A stretch of 64,000 bases of DNA from Lewinellaceae bacterium (lineage in GTDB: Bacteria; Bacteroidota; Bacteroidia; Chitinophagales; Saprospiraceae): contig JADJWX010000009.1 in assembly GCA_016716135.1 (NCBI GenBank), forward strand, positions 1-64,000, in the 5' to 3' direction. Position 1 is the stretch's first letter. Each line of letters opens with the position of its first letter. The notes beneath the pieces are model-generated. The model was not told the origin of the DNA, did no database searches, and saw only the letters and a program-made list of their open reading frames with translations. Below, piece after piece: positions 34,535 through 43,477 of the stretch. The position numbers were made by a program, and so were the translations under genes.

Positions 34535-35542
34535 TTACTCCACCATCAAATTACAGCCGCGTAATTCTGCAGCATCCAAGCGCCCTAAAATTTCAAATGT
34601 ACCATCGTGATACACCTTGCCGATATCTTCCGTGGCTAAAAAACTACAGGTATCCAGATTCGCCAAATCGATAAATTGCAACACACCCGACCGGCCGGCA
34701 GGCGCCGGGGCAAGGGGGTCATTTATGTCACAAGCAACCGCTCGCAACAACGGCCCGGGCACAAACCGGCTATCCCCTCCAGCGCGAGGCTGACTGTATG
34801 CCTGCGAAAACAATTCGGTCATCCCGTATTCCGAGTGAATACCCTGCACCTGGAACGCCGAACAAAGCACCCGGTGCAACTCGCCGCGCGTCAGTTCCGC
34901 CCGCCGGCCTTTCATGCCCCCGGTTTCCATGATCGTTACCCCGGAAAGGTCCATTGGATATTGCGCGGCAAAATCCAGTAAAGCAAAACTTACGCCGAGC
35001 AGCAAGGTTGGAATTTCCATGTCCAAACATTCCAGCAGTGTATCGCGCAGTGCATGCAGGTCATTTAAAAAAAAACCGCTTTGTGCATATGGAGACTGCT
35101 GAATAAAATAATCGGCCATTGCAACCAACGACGAACCCGAACGTTCCAGGTAGGAAGGCAATAAGGCCAGAATGCACCATTCCGATGGATCGCCATAGGC
35201 CAAACCAAATCCGCGACGTGTATTTTCCAAATAGGCCGGCAGATTGCGCACGAGGTGCCTTGAAGGCGTTTGGCCTGTGGTGGAACTGCTGGTAAAAACA
35301 GTTTGAGGGTACCACCGGCCCGTTTGAATGGCATATTGCTTGAAAAGTGAAACTGGTAAAAACGGAATTTCCAGCGCATGCTGCACTGCAGCAGGTTTTT
35401 TACCTAATAATTCTAAAAACCGGGCGTAAAGCTTGTTTTCAGCAGCCTGGAACCGAAAGACTTCCAATGCCACAGCCTCGAAATGTTCCGGGGCCAAATC
35501 CGCTAATTTTGACAATAAATCCGCTCGGTCCGCTGTTTGCAT
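34535..35542 (-). CDS. LuxE/PaaK-like acyl-protein synthetase family protein
   Basis: This is an adenylate-forming enzyme related to LuxE (acyl-protein synthetase), common in Bacteroidota and often labelled acyl transferase. The nucleotide-binding signature is FTSSSTTGQTPSRHL (near 83-97), and further motifs are METGGMKGRRAELTR and SEYGMTELFSQAYS (the adenylate-forming core). It ends with ATEDIGKV and GRLDAAELRGCN, like ANL enzymes but without a long C-terminal domain. LuxC and LuxD partners are absent here, so a bioluminescence role is not implied. It probably activates an acyl group in lipid or surface-glycan metabolism. Confidence 0.78.
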   Translation of the reverse strand: MQTADRADLLSKLADLAPEHFEAVALEVFRFQAAENKLYARFLELLGKKPAAVQHALEIPFLPVSLFKQYAIQTGRWYPQTVFTSSSTTGQTPSRHLVRNLPAYLENTRRGFGLAYGDPSEWCILALLPSYLERSGSSLVAMADYFIQQSPYAQSGFFLNDLHALRDTLLECLDMEIPTLLLGVSFALLDFAAQYPMDLSGVTIMETGGMKGRRAELTRGELHRVLCSAFQVQGIHSEYGMTELFSQAYSQPRAGGDSRFVPGPLLRAVACDINDPLAPAPAGRSGVLQFIDLANLDTCSFLATEDIGKVYHDGTFEILGRLDAAELRGCNLMVE

Positions 35543-35583
35543 TGCACTGAAAAGCCGCTAATTTGGGCACAAATTACAACTGT

Positions 35584-36087
35584 ATGAAAAAAATAACCCG
35601 CACACTTAGCATCCTTGGCTTGGCCGTATTCGTCATGCTCCAATTTTGTGTAAAACCGCCAGACTACCCGGATGAACCTGTTATCACTTTCGAACGATTA
35701 TCCAAAACCACCATGTTCCAATCGCCATTCGGGCAGGATAGCGTGGTAATTACCTTTTCGTTTACTGATGGTGATGGTGATCTGGGATTCAAAGATGACG
35801 CCGAGGAAAGCATATTCATTGTTGATGGGCGCGATTCTTTTCAAAAACCATCGTACCGGATCCCGCTGATCGAACAGCAAGGCGCCGGGAATGGTATTTC
35901 CGGCGAGATTTCCATCGTCGTGCCGACCACTTGCTGTATTTATCCACCGCCACTACCGCCCTGCGATACCCTCAATGCGCCACAGCAACTGGATACCGTT
36001 TTTTATTTGATCAAGATAAAAGACCGCGCCGGGCATTTCAGCAATGAAATCCAAACAGCGCCGATTACATTGATTTGCAAACGGTAG
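35584..36087 (+). CDS. Hypothetical lipoprotein
   Basis: This is a 167-residue exported protein beginning MKKITRTLSI with lipobox-like VMLQFC. It has a DSVVITFSFTDGDGDLGF motif, seen in many Bacteroidota lipoproteins with an Ig-like or cadherin-like beta-sandwich, and a cysteine/proline-rich loop (TTCCIYPPPLPPCD). No enzymatic motif is visible. It sits alone, divergent from the LuxE-like gene and convergent with rsmD. I regard it as a membrane-anchored periplasmic or surface protein of unknown role. Confidence 0.75.
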   Translation: MKKITRTLSILGLAVFVMLQFCVKPPDYPDEPVITFERLSKTTMFQSPFGQDSVVITFSFTDGDGDLGFKDDAEESIFIVDGRDSFQKPSYRIPLIEQQGAGNGISGEISIVVPTTCCIYPPPLPPCDTLNAPQQLDTVFYLIKIKDRAGHFSNEIQTAPITLICKR

Positions 36088-36118
36088 TATTCCCGGTACG
36101 GCTCAGGCAATCAACCAG

Positions 36119-36682
36119 TTATGGGGCAGTTTGTTCCGGGAACTGGTCGGTAAAAAAACTGAAATAGGTTTGTCCGTAATTACGGACCTCCTGAAGATTG
36201 GGATGGCCGGTGAAATCGTGGTGTGGATTGTGTTCCAGCACCAGAAGCCCGTCCGGGCTCAATAATTTTTTTTCAAAAATCAAATCCGGGATACTGTCGA
36301 TTGTTGGGAGCGCGTAAGGCGGCCCGGCAAAAATGTAATCGTACCGGTCGTTGGCAGCGGCAATAAACCGGAAAACATCCATTTGAAATATGTGGAGGTA
36401 TTCGTCGATTCCCAGCAATGTCGCCGTTTTTCGGACAAACTGCACACAAGCGGGAAATTTGTCGACATACGTTGCATCCGAACATCCCCGGGAGATGAAC
36501 TCGTAACAGTGATTTCCGGTTCCGCCGAACAGATCGAGCATTTTCACGGATTCGAAATCCAGGCGGTTGTTCAGTACATTAAAAAGCGCCTCTTTCGCAA
36601 AATCGGTCGTTGGTCGTGTCGGCCATTTGTCTGCCGGCGGGTTGAACCGGCGTCCTTTAAATTTTCCTCCAATAATGCGCAC
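36119..36682 (-). CDS. rsmD: RsmD-like 16S rRNA (guanine-N2) methyltransferase with altered DPPY motif
   Basis: RsmD methylates guanine 966 of 16S rRNA. This protein has the family's plan: MRIIGGKFKGRRF at the start, RPTTDFAKEALFNVL, and the S-adenosylmethionine site MLDLFGGTGNHCYEF (48-62). However, the catalytic motif IV, normally DPPY or DPPF, reads GPPY (120-123), because codon 120 is GGG. The change needs two base substitutions from either aspartate codon, so it is unlikely to be a simple read error. Length 187 residues is normal. The stop lies 31 bp from that of the lipoprotein gene. The protein may be inactive or have a changed role. Confidence 0.85.
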   Translation of the reverse strand: MRIIGGKFKGRRFNPPADKWPTRPTTDFAKEALFNVLNNRLDFESVKMLDLFGGTGNHCYEFISRGCSDATYVDKFPACVQFVRKTATLLGIDEYLHIFQMDVFRFIAAANDRYDYIFAGPPYALPTIDSIPDLIFEKKLLSPDGLLVLEHNPHHDFTGHPNLQEVRNYGQTYFSFFTDQFPEQTAP

Positions 36683-36688
36683 AGGTGG

Positions 36689-37582
36689 TCAGGAATTTTT
36701 CAAACAAAGTAAATCGGTAATGCAGTGTGCGGCCAGTGTTTCCACTTCCTGTGGGAGCTGAATATCGACAGGGGGCGTTGCAAAGCGCACTTCCCGGACA
36801 AAACGGTAAACCATACGGAACAGTTCGGAATCTTTCAGAATATTTCCCGCTAAAGTCAGGGGCGTATGTTGAGGATTGAGGCGAAACTGATCGTACGCCA
36901 GCAGCACGTAATACAACAGATCGGTAGCTGTTGAGAATTGGTATGTATTAAAAAAGAGCAGGTTTTGGCGCTCCAAAACAACAATCTGCGCCACTTGGGC
37001 GCGCAAATTCACAAAAATGGTATGTTCTGAAACAGCAGCGAGTTTTCGGATGTAACGCAAAATTGGCGCGGCAAGATGTCGAATTCGGGCATCCGGGAAA
37101 AACTCCGTGAACAGCCTGGCTTGTCCTTTTTCTGTGGCACAAACCAGATAGGCGTCAAATTCGGGTAGTTCTTCGTAGGTATATTGGTATTCGCCGGGTT
37201 TAATTACCAACTGGAAATATTCCGGCAATTTGCCATGCTGAAACAAGCGGCGGGGAATCAGGGTGACAAACGGATGGGATACTGCAACAAAATTTTGTCC
37301 GAACGGCAACCGGAAAATCGTTTCCTGCTTTAAAAGTCCCCGCACTTCCCGTTCAACCTGTTCAAATGACTTTAGCTGCTGATAGTATTCCCAGCTTTCA
37401 AACGCCATTAGTTTGCCGTCACCATTGACGGCAATCGCCGATAAACTTTCGCTGCCCAGGATGCCGAAAAAGGTACAATGCGGCGCATTGGTCGCATTCA
37501 ACTGGCTATCCTTTAGTTCGAGGCTGTGCATTGCCATTACGGGAAGGTGTGATAATTCTGCCCCGTAAAGATGCAAAATCAA
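36689..37582 (-). CDS. DUF3822 family protein
   Basis: DUF3822 proteins are conserved in Bacteroidota next to rsmD and have an actin-like fold that recalls the type IV pilus ATPase PilM. The 297-residue protein shows FFGILGSESLSAIAVNGDG near residue 41 and HTIFVNLRAQVAQIVVLERQNLLFFNTYQFSTATDLLYYVLLAYDQF (in parts from about 190), typical of this family. The rsmD start lies 6 bp after its stop, and its own start overlaps the stop of the bactofilin gene by four bases. The three are therefore one operon. Function is unknown. Confidence 0.85.
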   Translation of the reverse strand: MILHLYGAELSHLPVMAMHSLELKDSQLNATNAPHCTFFGILGSESLSAIAVNGDGKLMAFESWEYYQQLKSFEQVEREVRGLLKQETIFRLPFGQNFVAVSHPFVTLIPRRLFQHGKLPEYFQLVIKPGEYQYTYEELPEFDAYLVCATEKGQARLFTEFFPDARIRHLAAPILRYIRKLAAVSEHTIFVNLRAQVAQIVVLERQNLLFFNTYQFSTATDLLYYVLLAYDQFRLNPQHTPLTLAGNILKDSELFRMVYRFVREVRFATPPVDIQLPQEVETLAAHCITDLLCLKNS

Positions 37583-37992
37583 TTTTTAGTCGGGGTAGCG
37601 GATACGCCTATTTTACAAGAACCATTGTAGCGCGCACCTTCTTCGACGATCATCGAGCGGGCCGAAATATTGCCTTCAATCTCCGCTGTTTCCATCAGGT
37701 GGAGTACTTCCGAAATAAAAACATCGCCTTTAACCTTACCGCGCACCGCTGCATCCCGGGCATGGATGTTCCCTTGCACAAAGCTGCCTTCACCCAATAC
37801 CAGTCGTTTGTCTACGGATACTTCCCCGTGCACAGAACCATCCAGGCGAACATTTTCCGCACATGCGAATTTGCCTTCAATAACGGTTCCCTTTGCAATA
37901 ACTGTCGTTTGGCCCCCCTCTTTATCGGTGCCATTGCCGGGTGAGAATGCGGCACCGGCAGATTTTTTTTCTTTTGTTGTTGATGAAAACAT
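37579..37992 (-). CDS. Bactofilin family protein
   Basis: Bactofilins are small beta-helical proteins that polymerise into filaments acting in cell shape and envelope organisation. The central domain (about 30-120) has regularly spaced short hydrophobic strands (GTVIEGKFACAENVRLDGSV, GEVSVDKRLVLGEGSFVQGNI and following), as in DUF583, between disordered ends. The first gene of an operon with DUF3822 and rsmD, it is joined to DUF3822 by an ATGA overlap. No signal peptide is present, consistent with a cytoplasmic, membrane-associated filament. Confidence 0.9.
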   Translation of the reverse strand: MFSSTTKEKKSAGAAFSPGNGTDKEGGQTTVIAKGTVIEGKFACAENVRLDGSVHGEVSVDKRLVLGEGSFVQGNIHARDAAVRGKVKGDVFISEVLHLMETAEIEGNISARSMIVEEGARYNGSCKIGVSATPTKN

Positions 37993-38126
37993 AGGTAACA
38001 GGAGGATTTAAAAAATGACGAGTGCTCAAAATATTGGTGCCCAAACAGGTCAAGGGTAGAAACAAAGAATCGTGCCAAAATACGTTTGTTGTGTCTAATT
38101 CGGGACTTTACCTGTGGCCAAACATG

Positions 38127-38134
38127 TAAATTTG
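38127..38134 (+). promoter_or_regulatory. -7 promoter box for tsaD
   Basis: TAAATTTG fits TAnnTTTG, 38 bases before the tsaD ATG. Confidence 0.5.
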
Positions 38135-38171
38135 CACCCGTTGTACACTTGATAAGTATGTCTGCCGAAAT

Positions 38172-39176
38172 ATGCCAGTAATTATTCTAGCCATTGAATC
38201 GTCTTGCGACGATACTTCCGCAGCAGTTATTCGCGATGGCCAGGTTCTGTCCAACTGCGTATCGACCCAGGAAATGCACCGGCTTTATGGGGGAGTCGTT
38301 CCGGAAGTTGCTTCCAGAGCGCACCAGGTGAACATAATTCCGGTCGTGGAAGCGACCCTGGACAATGCCGGGGTAAGCAAAAAAGATATTAATGCTGTAG
38401 CATTTACACGAGGGCCAGGTCTGTTGGGATCATTATTGGTGGGTACTTCTTTTGCAAAAGCTTTTGCCCTGAGCTATGACATTCCGCTGATCGAGGTGAA
38501 CCACATGCAGGCGCACGTTTTGGCGCATTTTGCGGAAGCGCCTTTTCCGGATTTTCCGTTTTTGTGTCTAACGGTGAGCGGCGGACACACCCAGATTATC
38601 CGTGTTGATGATCATTTGGAAATGACAATCATCGGGGAGACACTGGATGATGCCGCGGGTGAAGCGTTTGACAAAGCCGGGAAAATGCTGGGGCTGGGAT
38701 ATCCGGCGGGCGCCCAAATTGACAAACTGGCACAAACCGGCATCGCGCGGTTCCCTTTTCCGGAGCCTGCAGTACCCGGGCTTAATTTTAGTTTTAGCGG
38801 GCTCAAAACAGCAATCCTGTACTTCCTGCGCGACCAAATGGCTCAAAATCCGGATTTTATCACGACCAATCTGCCCGATATCTGCGCCTCGATTCAACAC
38901 ACGATCGTCACTATTTTGTTGAAAAAACTGCGCAAAGCTACCCGCCAGACAGGCATTCGGACGGTAGCGCTGGCAGGAGGAGTCAGTGCAAATTCCGGAC
39001 TACGCAAAGCGCTTGAATCCTATGGGGCCAGGGAAGGTTGGGAGACCTTTGTACCCCGATTTGAGTTTTGTACGGATAATGCCGCCATGATTGGCATTAC
39101 CGGATATTACAAGTATCTGCGCAATGAATTCTGTGATCAGGATGCTGCACCCTATGCCCGGGGATTTACTTCTTAG
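38172..39176 (+). CDS. tsaD: tRNA N6-adenosine threonylcarbamoyltransferase
   Basis: TsaD, with TsaB and TsaE, transfers the threonylcarbamoyl group to adenosine 37 of tRNAs that read ANN codons. Sequence motifs are AIESSCDDTSAAV at the start, the iron ligands H111 and H115 in NHMQAH, LCLTVSGGHTQI, and the C-terminal aspartate ligand in FEFCTDNAAMIG. At 334 residues it is full length. It is a single-gene unit with its own promoter box; the other t6A genes are not in the window. Confidence 0.95.
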   Translation: MPVIILAIESSCDDTSAAVIRDGQVLSNCVSTQEMHRLYGGVVPEVASRAHQVNIIPVVEATLDNAGVSKKDINAVAFTRGPGLLGSLLVGTSFAKAFALSYDIPLIEVNHMQAHVLAHFAEAPFPDFPFLCLTVSGGHTQIIRVDDHLEMTIIGETLDDAAGEAFDKAGKMLGLGYPAGAQIDKLAQTGIARFPFPEPAVPGLNFSFSGLKTAILYFLRDQMAQNPDFITTNLPDICASIQHTIVTILLKKLRKATRQTGIRTVALAGGVSANSGLRKALESYGAREGWETFVPRFEFCTDNAAMIGITGYYKYLRNEFCDQDAAPYARGFTS

Positions 39177-39268
39177 CGGTCAATTTCCATTTAGCCCGGA
39201 AAGTGTCGTTGCGGGTACAACAGGGTTATTTTATCAAAATTTTAACGGTCATCCTTTCCACTGCGGCC

Positions 39269-39276
39269 TACCTTTG
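39269..39276 (+). promoter_or_regulatory. -7 promoter box for the thioredoxin-like gene
   Basis: TACCTTTG fits TAnnTTTG, 32 bases before the ATG at 39309. Confidence 0.5.
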
Positions 39277-39308
39277 CGTGTCGTTTTTACTAAACAGAAG
39301 TTATTTAA

Positions 39309-39845
39309 ATGAAAAAGTCTACTGCGCTTCTAGTACTTCTCAGCCTGAGTATTCCCCTGTTTACCGCTTTCCAAAAAACGGAAAAAATGCCTCCCGGCGC
39401 CATGAAATGGTATACCTGGGAAGAAGCAGCAATGCTGCAAAAGAAAAATCCGAAAAAGATTTTTGTTGATGTTTACACCGAGTGGTGTGGCTGGTGTAAA
39501 AGAATGGACCAGTCTACATTTTCGGATGCGGCAGTTTCCAAATATTTAACTGAAAATTTTTACCCGATCAAACTGGATGCGGAGCAAAAAGCCGATATTC
39601 AGTTTAACGGCGAAACCTTTAAATACGTGGCCGGAAGCAATGGCCGTGGCGGTGTGCATACCCTTGCCTATGCCCTGCTGGATGGGAAGATGGGATATCC
39701 ATCGATGGTTTACCTGAACGAAAAATATGAGCGCATCATGATCTCCCCGGGTTATAAGGAAGTGACTGACATGTTGAAAGAACTGAAGTTTGCAGCGGAG
39801 GATAAATATTTGGATACCTCCTGGGAAGACTATCGCAACCAATAA
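39309..39845 (+). CDS. Exported thioredoxin-fold protein
   Basis: This 178-residue protein has a signal peptide (1-21) and a thioredoxin domain with redox motif EWCGWCKRMD (C60, C63) and cis-proline region MGYPSMVYLN. The WCGWCK active site resembles the periplasmic DUF255/thioredoxin_7 family and DsbD-like reducing proteins. It probably reduces disulfides or keeps cysteines in the periplasm in a set redox state. The stop codon is next to the convergent stop of the serine acetyltransferase gene, with no gap. Confidence 0.85.
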   Translation: MKKSTALLVLLSLSIPLFTAFQKTEKMPPGAMKWYTWEEAAMLQKKNPKKIFVDVYTEWCGWCKRMDQSTFSDAAVSKYLTENFYPIKLDAEQKADIQFNGETFKYVAGSNGRGGVHTLAYALLDGKMGYPSMVYLNEKYERIMISPGYKEVTDMLKELKFAAEDKYLDTSWEDYRNQ

Positions 39846-40652
39846 TTACTGTTTGCTGCGAACTCGTACCTGTGCCTGGTTTTGTACAATGGAATTAGGC
39901 GGGACACTCTCGGTGATCCAGGTATTTCCGCCAATGATTGAATCGTGTCCGATTACGGTTTGCCCACCCAGAATGGTGCTGTTTGCATAAATGATGCAAT
40001 TGTCTTCGATGGTGGGATGCCGTTTTATTTTCGCCATCGACTTTTCGACCTGCAAGGCGCCAAGCGTTACACCCTGATAAAGTTTGACATTGTTGCCGAT
40101 TATGGTTGTTGCTCCGATGACAACACCCGTACCGTGATCGATGAAAAAGGACTGACCGATTTTGGCCGCCGGGTGAATATCAATGCCCGTCTTTCCATGA
40201 ATATACTCCGTAAAGATGCGTGGGAGTAACGGCGTTCCTGATTGGTGCAAAATATGTGCGATCCGGTAGGTGGCAATCGCTAAAAAACCCGGATAAGTGG
40301 TAATTACCTCTTCCAGGCAGGTTGCAGCCGGGTCAAATTCCAAAATGGCTTTGGCGTCATCCATTAATGCCTGGTACGTTTTGGGCAGGGCTCCAAAAAA
40401 AGCATCCACAATCTTTTCAACATCGACTTTCCGGTTGTCGATCAACAATGGCCGCAGCATATGGTCGAGATTGTTGCATAAAACGGCATACTGGACCTTC
40501 GCTGGTCTGAAGGATTGGCCGTGGACCGGAAAAAGAAAATTAACCAAATCGTCGGCCAGCTGATGTGCTTCGTCTTTTGGAGGAACGACAGCAGTCAGTC
40601 GGACCCGGTCCTGATCGAGCTGCTTGAACAAATTTGCCAGTTCTGTATTCAT
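39846..40652 (-). CDS. cysE: Serine O-acetyltransferase
   Basis: This enzyme makes O-acetylserine from serine and acetyl-CoA, the carbon acceptor in cysteine synthesis. The C-terminal third is a left-handed beta-helix of hexapeptide repeats: HPAAKIGQSFFIDHGTGVVIG, NVKLYQGVTLGA, RHPTIEDNCIIYANSTILGG. The N-terminal 130 residues are helical, as in the longer Bacteroidota SAT/EpsC form, and HDSIIGGNTWITESVPPNSIV ends the helix. It is convergent with the thioredoxin gene, with stop codons abutting. Cysteine synthase is not in the window. Confidence 0.9.
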   Translation of the reverse strand: MNTELANLFKQLDQDRVRLTAVVPPKDEAHQLADDLVNFLFPVHGQSFRPAKVQYAVLCNNLDHMLRPLLIDNRKVDVEKIVDAFFGALPKTYQALMDDAKAILEFDPAATCLEEVITTYPGFLAIATYRIAHILHQSGTPLLPRIFTEYIHGKTGIDIHPAAKIGQSFFIDHGTGVVIGATTIIGNNVKLYQGVTLGALQVEKSMAKIKRHPTIEDNCIIYANSTILGGQTVIGHDSIIGGNTWITESVPPNSIVQNQAQVRVRSKQ

Positions 40653-40745
40653 CTACAGATAAATAAAATGAACGCGTTTTTGTTTATCCCCGGGAAATCG
40701 GCAGAAATTCACCTTTCTAAATTTTAGAACTAAAAACTCACGCAC

Positions 40746-41954
40746 TTGACTAAGGAAGCTTTCATAGTAGACGGAGTTCGCACACCAATTGGCAATTTTG
40801 GTGGATGTTTGGCATCCGTTCGCACCGATGATCTGGCCGCACACGTGTTGCAAAATTTATTAAAAAGGCACGCGGGGCTTGACCCCGCAGCAATTTCGGA
40901 CGTCTTTTTGGGTTGCGCAAATCAGGCCGGAGAAGATAATCGAAATGTGGCCCGTATGGCACTTTTGTTGGCCGGAATACCTTACACTGTCCCTGGAGAA
41001 ACTGTTAACCGGCTATGTGCCAGTGGCATGGCCGCAACAGTGCACGCATACAGGGCTATTCGAAACGATGATGGCGCTGTTTATATCGCAGGTGGAGTGG
41101 AAAGCATGACCCGTGGCCCGTATGTACTGAGCAAAGCATCCAAAGCATTTGGTACGGATTCCCAAATGTATGATTCCAGCTTTGGCTGGCGATTTATTAA
41201 TCCACGCATGGAAGCCCTTTTCGGAACCGAAGCAATGGGACAAACTGCTGAAAACCTGGCAGATATGTTCAATATTAGTCGGGCAGATCAGGATTTATTT
41301 GCTGTCTGGAGTCAGCAAAAAGCCTCGAAGGCAAGTAAAGAAGGCAGACTGGCGCAGGAAATTGCTCCGGTCCCGATTCCACAACGGAAAGGGGAACCGA
41401 TTCTGATAGAGGCAGATGAATTTATAAAACCAGAAACCAGCCTTGACGTTTTGTCCAAATTACGCCCTGCCTTCAGGGAAAATGGCACCGTAACAGCAGG
41501 TAATGCCTCCGGGTTAAATGACGGCGCAGCCGCCTTGCTGATTGCTTCAGAAACAGGGATAAAGCAGCATAAAATGCAGCCACTTGCCCGCATTGTTAGT
41601 TCTGCGGTAGTTGGGGTCGAGCCCAGAATCATGGGTATCGGGCCGGTTGGTGCATCGAAACAGGCGCTGCAAAAAGCCGGGCTTTCCTTGGATGACCTGG
41701 ATGTTATCGAATTGAATGAGGCATTTGCAGCACAGGTTTTAGCATGCACCCGGGCATTAGGATTAGCCGACAATGATCCGAGAATCAATCCCAATGGCGG
41801 GGCAATTGCTCTAGGTCATCCACTTGGAATGTCAGGGGCGCGAATTCTATTGGCCGCTGCACGGGAATTAAACCGCAGTCAAAAGCGCTATGCACTTTGC
41901 GCTATGTGCGTTGGCGTAGGCCAAGGCTATGCCGTTATTTTGGAAAGAAATTAA
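40746..41954 (+). CDS. pcaF: Thiolase, probable 3-oxoadipyl-CoA thiolase
   Basis: This is a thiolase of the acetyl-CoA acyltransferase family. Catalytic cysteine is in NRLCASGMAA (near 87), and the other active-site residues in ALGHPLGMSGAR and AMCVGVGQGYA. The segment FLGCANQAGEDNRNVARMALLLAG is characteristic of the 3-oxoadipyl-CoA (PcaF/PaaJ) branch, which ends aromatic acid breakdown by splitting 3-oxoadipyl-CoA to succinyl-CoA and acetyl-CoA. The start is a TTG at 40746, the only suitable codon near the N-terminus. Partner genes are not adjacent; a general acetyl-CoA acetyltransferase role remains possible. Confidence 0.87.
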   Translation: MTKEAFIVDGVRTPIGNFGGCLASVRTDDLAAHVLQNLLKRHAGLDPAAISDVFLGCANQAGEDNRNVARMALLLAGIPYTVPGETVNRLCASGMAATVHAYRAIRNDDGAVYIAGGVESMTRGPYVLSKASKAFGTDSQMYDSSFGWRFINPRMEALFGTEAMGQTAENLADMFNISRADQDLFAVWSQQKASKASKEGRLAQEIAPVPIPQRKGEPILIEADEFIKPETSLDVLSKLRPAFRENGTVTAGNASGLNDGAAALLIASETGIKQHKMQPLARIVSSAVVGVEPRIMGIGPVGASKQALQKAGLSLDDLDVIELNEAFAAQVLACTRALGLADNDPRINPNGGAIALGHPLGMSGARILLAAARELNRSQKRYALCAMCVGVGQGYAVILERN

Positions 41955-41990
41955 GCAAAAGGTTCCCGAAATTTGTGAACATTCGATTGT

Positions 41991-42455
41991 TCAATTTGAT
42001 AAGGAATCTACCGGGGAAGAGAGTGAATCTTGTTGATTGTGGGGCCAAGTATTCATCGACTCGGCAGGTACTTGCTCTTGCGCAGCTGGCTGAAAATGCA
42101 TTTCGAATTGCATACCTCTCAGTTCCAGTCCTAGTGTCAGACTTGTATCGGTGAGTTCCAGGATTTGATATTCGACGACCGGACTGCTTTTCTGTTGTAT
42201 TTTGTCTTTAACAAATTCAAAATCGGTTAAGACTTCAGGGCCTACTGGAAGGTTGGTCATCATTTTCCCGTTTTGCGCAAACAAAAAGTAAGTTCCTGAT
42301 AACGTTTCGGTTTCTTTTTGGTTTCGAAGGCCTTTGACAATCTCCCATCGCCCTTCCAAAGCACGCTTATCAATCTTAGACTCCTCCTCACATGCGGTTA
42401 ATAGTGCAAATACGGAAATACCAACAAATGTCCAAGTGGAAATATGTCCTGACAT
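41991..42455 (-). CDS. Small lipoprotein, lipocalin-like
   Basis: This 154-residue protein has a lipoprotein signal (VGISVFALLTAC) followed by a domain beginning LEGRWEIVKGL and continuing with YFLFAQNGKMMT and LTDTSLTLGLEL, a pattern seen in small lipocalin-like or DUF4488-like Bacteroidota lipoproteins that start with a G.W.....G motif. The C-terminus is polar and rich in Ser/Gln. It lies 28 bp downstream of cas6 on the same strand, so the two may share a transcript, although they need not be functionally linked. Function unknown. Confidence 0.75.
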   Translation of the reverse strand: MSGHISTWTFVGISVFALLTACEEESKIDKRALEGRWEIVKGLRNQKETETLSGTYFLFAQNGKMMTNLPVGPEVLTDFEFVKDKIQQKSSPVVEYQILELTDTSLTLGLELRGMQFEMHFQPAAQEQVPAESMNTWPHNQQDSLSSPVDSLSN

Positions 42456-42483
42456 CGCATTGAATTTTAAAACACCAAATTAT

Positions 42484-43275
42484 TTATTTGATTTCAACAA
42501 ACCCAAAGCCCAGATATGGGAACTCACCAAATCCTGAGTAATAACAAAATTCAAGCAAAGGTACAGGCATACTTACCTCAAATTCGAATGCAAAACCCCG
42601 CAATTGGGAAATGCCATCGGGGTTGGGTTTTAGGTGAATAAGGCGAGATTTAGCCTGGCCGATAAGCCTATAATTCATGGGGAAAGAAGGGTCAATCAGC
42701 TTTAGAGCGGCTAATGATTTATATTGCATGGCGGCTTTGAATCGCCTGACTGCATGGTTGAAAAAGCTAATGTCGTAATTCTCATGATCAGGAAGCAAGT
42801 AAAGATTTGCAGCTTTCCCTTCCTCCACCGTAGTGATTGAAATTGGTGAAATTGCTTTCAACTGCATGGTCTCCTTAAAAGCCGGGCGCGGCATAATTTG
42901 CCAATGTTTTACCTCAAAATATGCAGGGGAACCATCTACAGTCCCGAGAGTCAATGGCATTTGGCGAAACAGATGAACAATTTGCTGTTCGAAGGAAGCA
43001 TCAAGGTAAAATGAAACACTCAGTTTTACCTGGTTACCCAAAAGTTTAAACTCCTGCTTTACCTGATCCATTTCATAAGGATAGATCGCAAGCGGGCTAA
43101 ACGTAAAAAGTTTAAAATTCCGGGAACTTAATTCAAACCCACGCTGCTGAAGCCAGGCGGTGAGCTCGGCACCAGCATTGGAGAGTACCGAGAAAATCCA
43201 ATTGGAAATCTCCGATTGGTAGTTAATTGGAATGATAACGCCTTTCTGGCAAGAAAGACTAAACTGGATGCGCAT
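42484..43275 (-). CDS. cas6: Orphan Cas6-type CRISPR RNA endoribonuclease
   Basis: Cas6 cuts CRISPR precursor RNA within the repeats. This 263-residue protein has the RAMP-fold plan of the family: an N-terminal MRIQFSLSCQKG strand followed by IPINYQSEISNWIFSVLS and RNFKLFTFSPL, and a C-terminal glycine-rich loop (YYSGFGEFPYLGFGFVEIK) that binds RNA. I start at the ATG at 43275; a TTG two codons earlier is unlikely. No other cas gene and no repeat array is seen within the window. Base composition is richer in A and T than nearby housekeeping genes, consistent with acquired DNA. It either serves a CRISPR locus elsewhere or has another RNA target. Confidence 0.87.
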   Translation of the reverse strand: MRIQFSLSCQKGVIIPINYQSEISNWIFSVLSNAGAELTAWLQQRGFELSSRNFKLFTFSPLAIYPYEMDQVKQEFKLLGNQVKLSVSFYLDASFEQQIVHLFRQMPLTLGTVDGSPAYFEVKHWQIMPRPAFKETMQLKAISPISITTVEEGKAANLYLLPDHENYDISFFNHAVRRFKAAMQYKSLAALKLIDPSFPMNYRLIGQAKSRLIHLKPNPDGISQLRGFAFEFEVSMPVPLLEFCYYSGFGEFPYLGFGFVEIK

Positions 43276-43477
43276 AATCAAACATTATGATTAAAGAAAA
43301 GATTACGAACTCATCTGGTGAAGAGCACTTAAAGCCAGAAACATACTTCTGGTCCTCTTTTCAAAGCCGAAAAGTACGGAAAAGTTACTACTGGCAAGAA
43401 AAAAATAATAAGCGGCATCACTGAACAGTAAACGGCAAGTGAAGGGCTCCCTTCTAGGTGCGGAGAAAGATCCTTTA

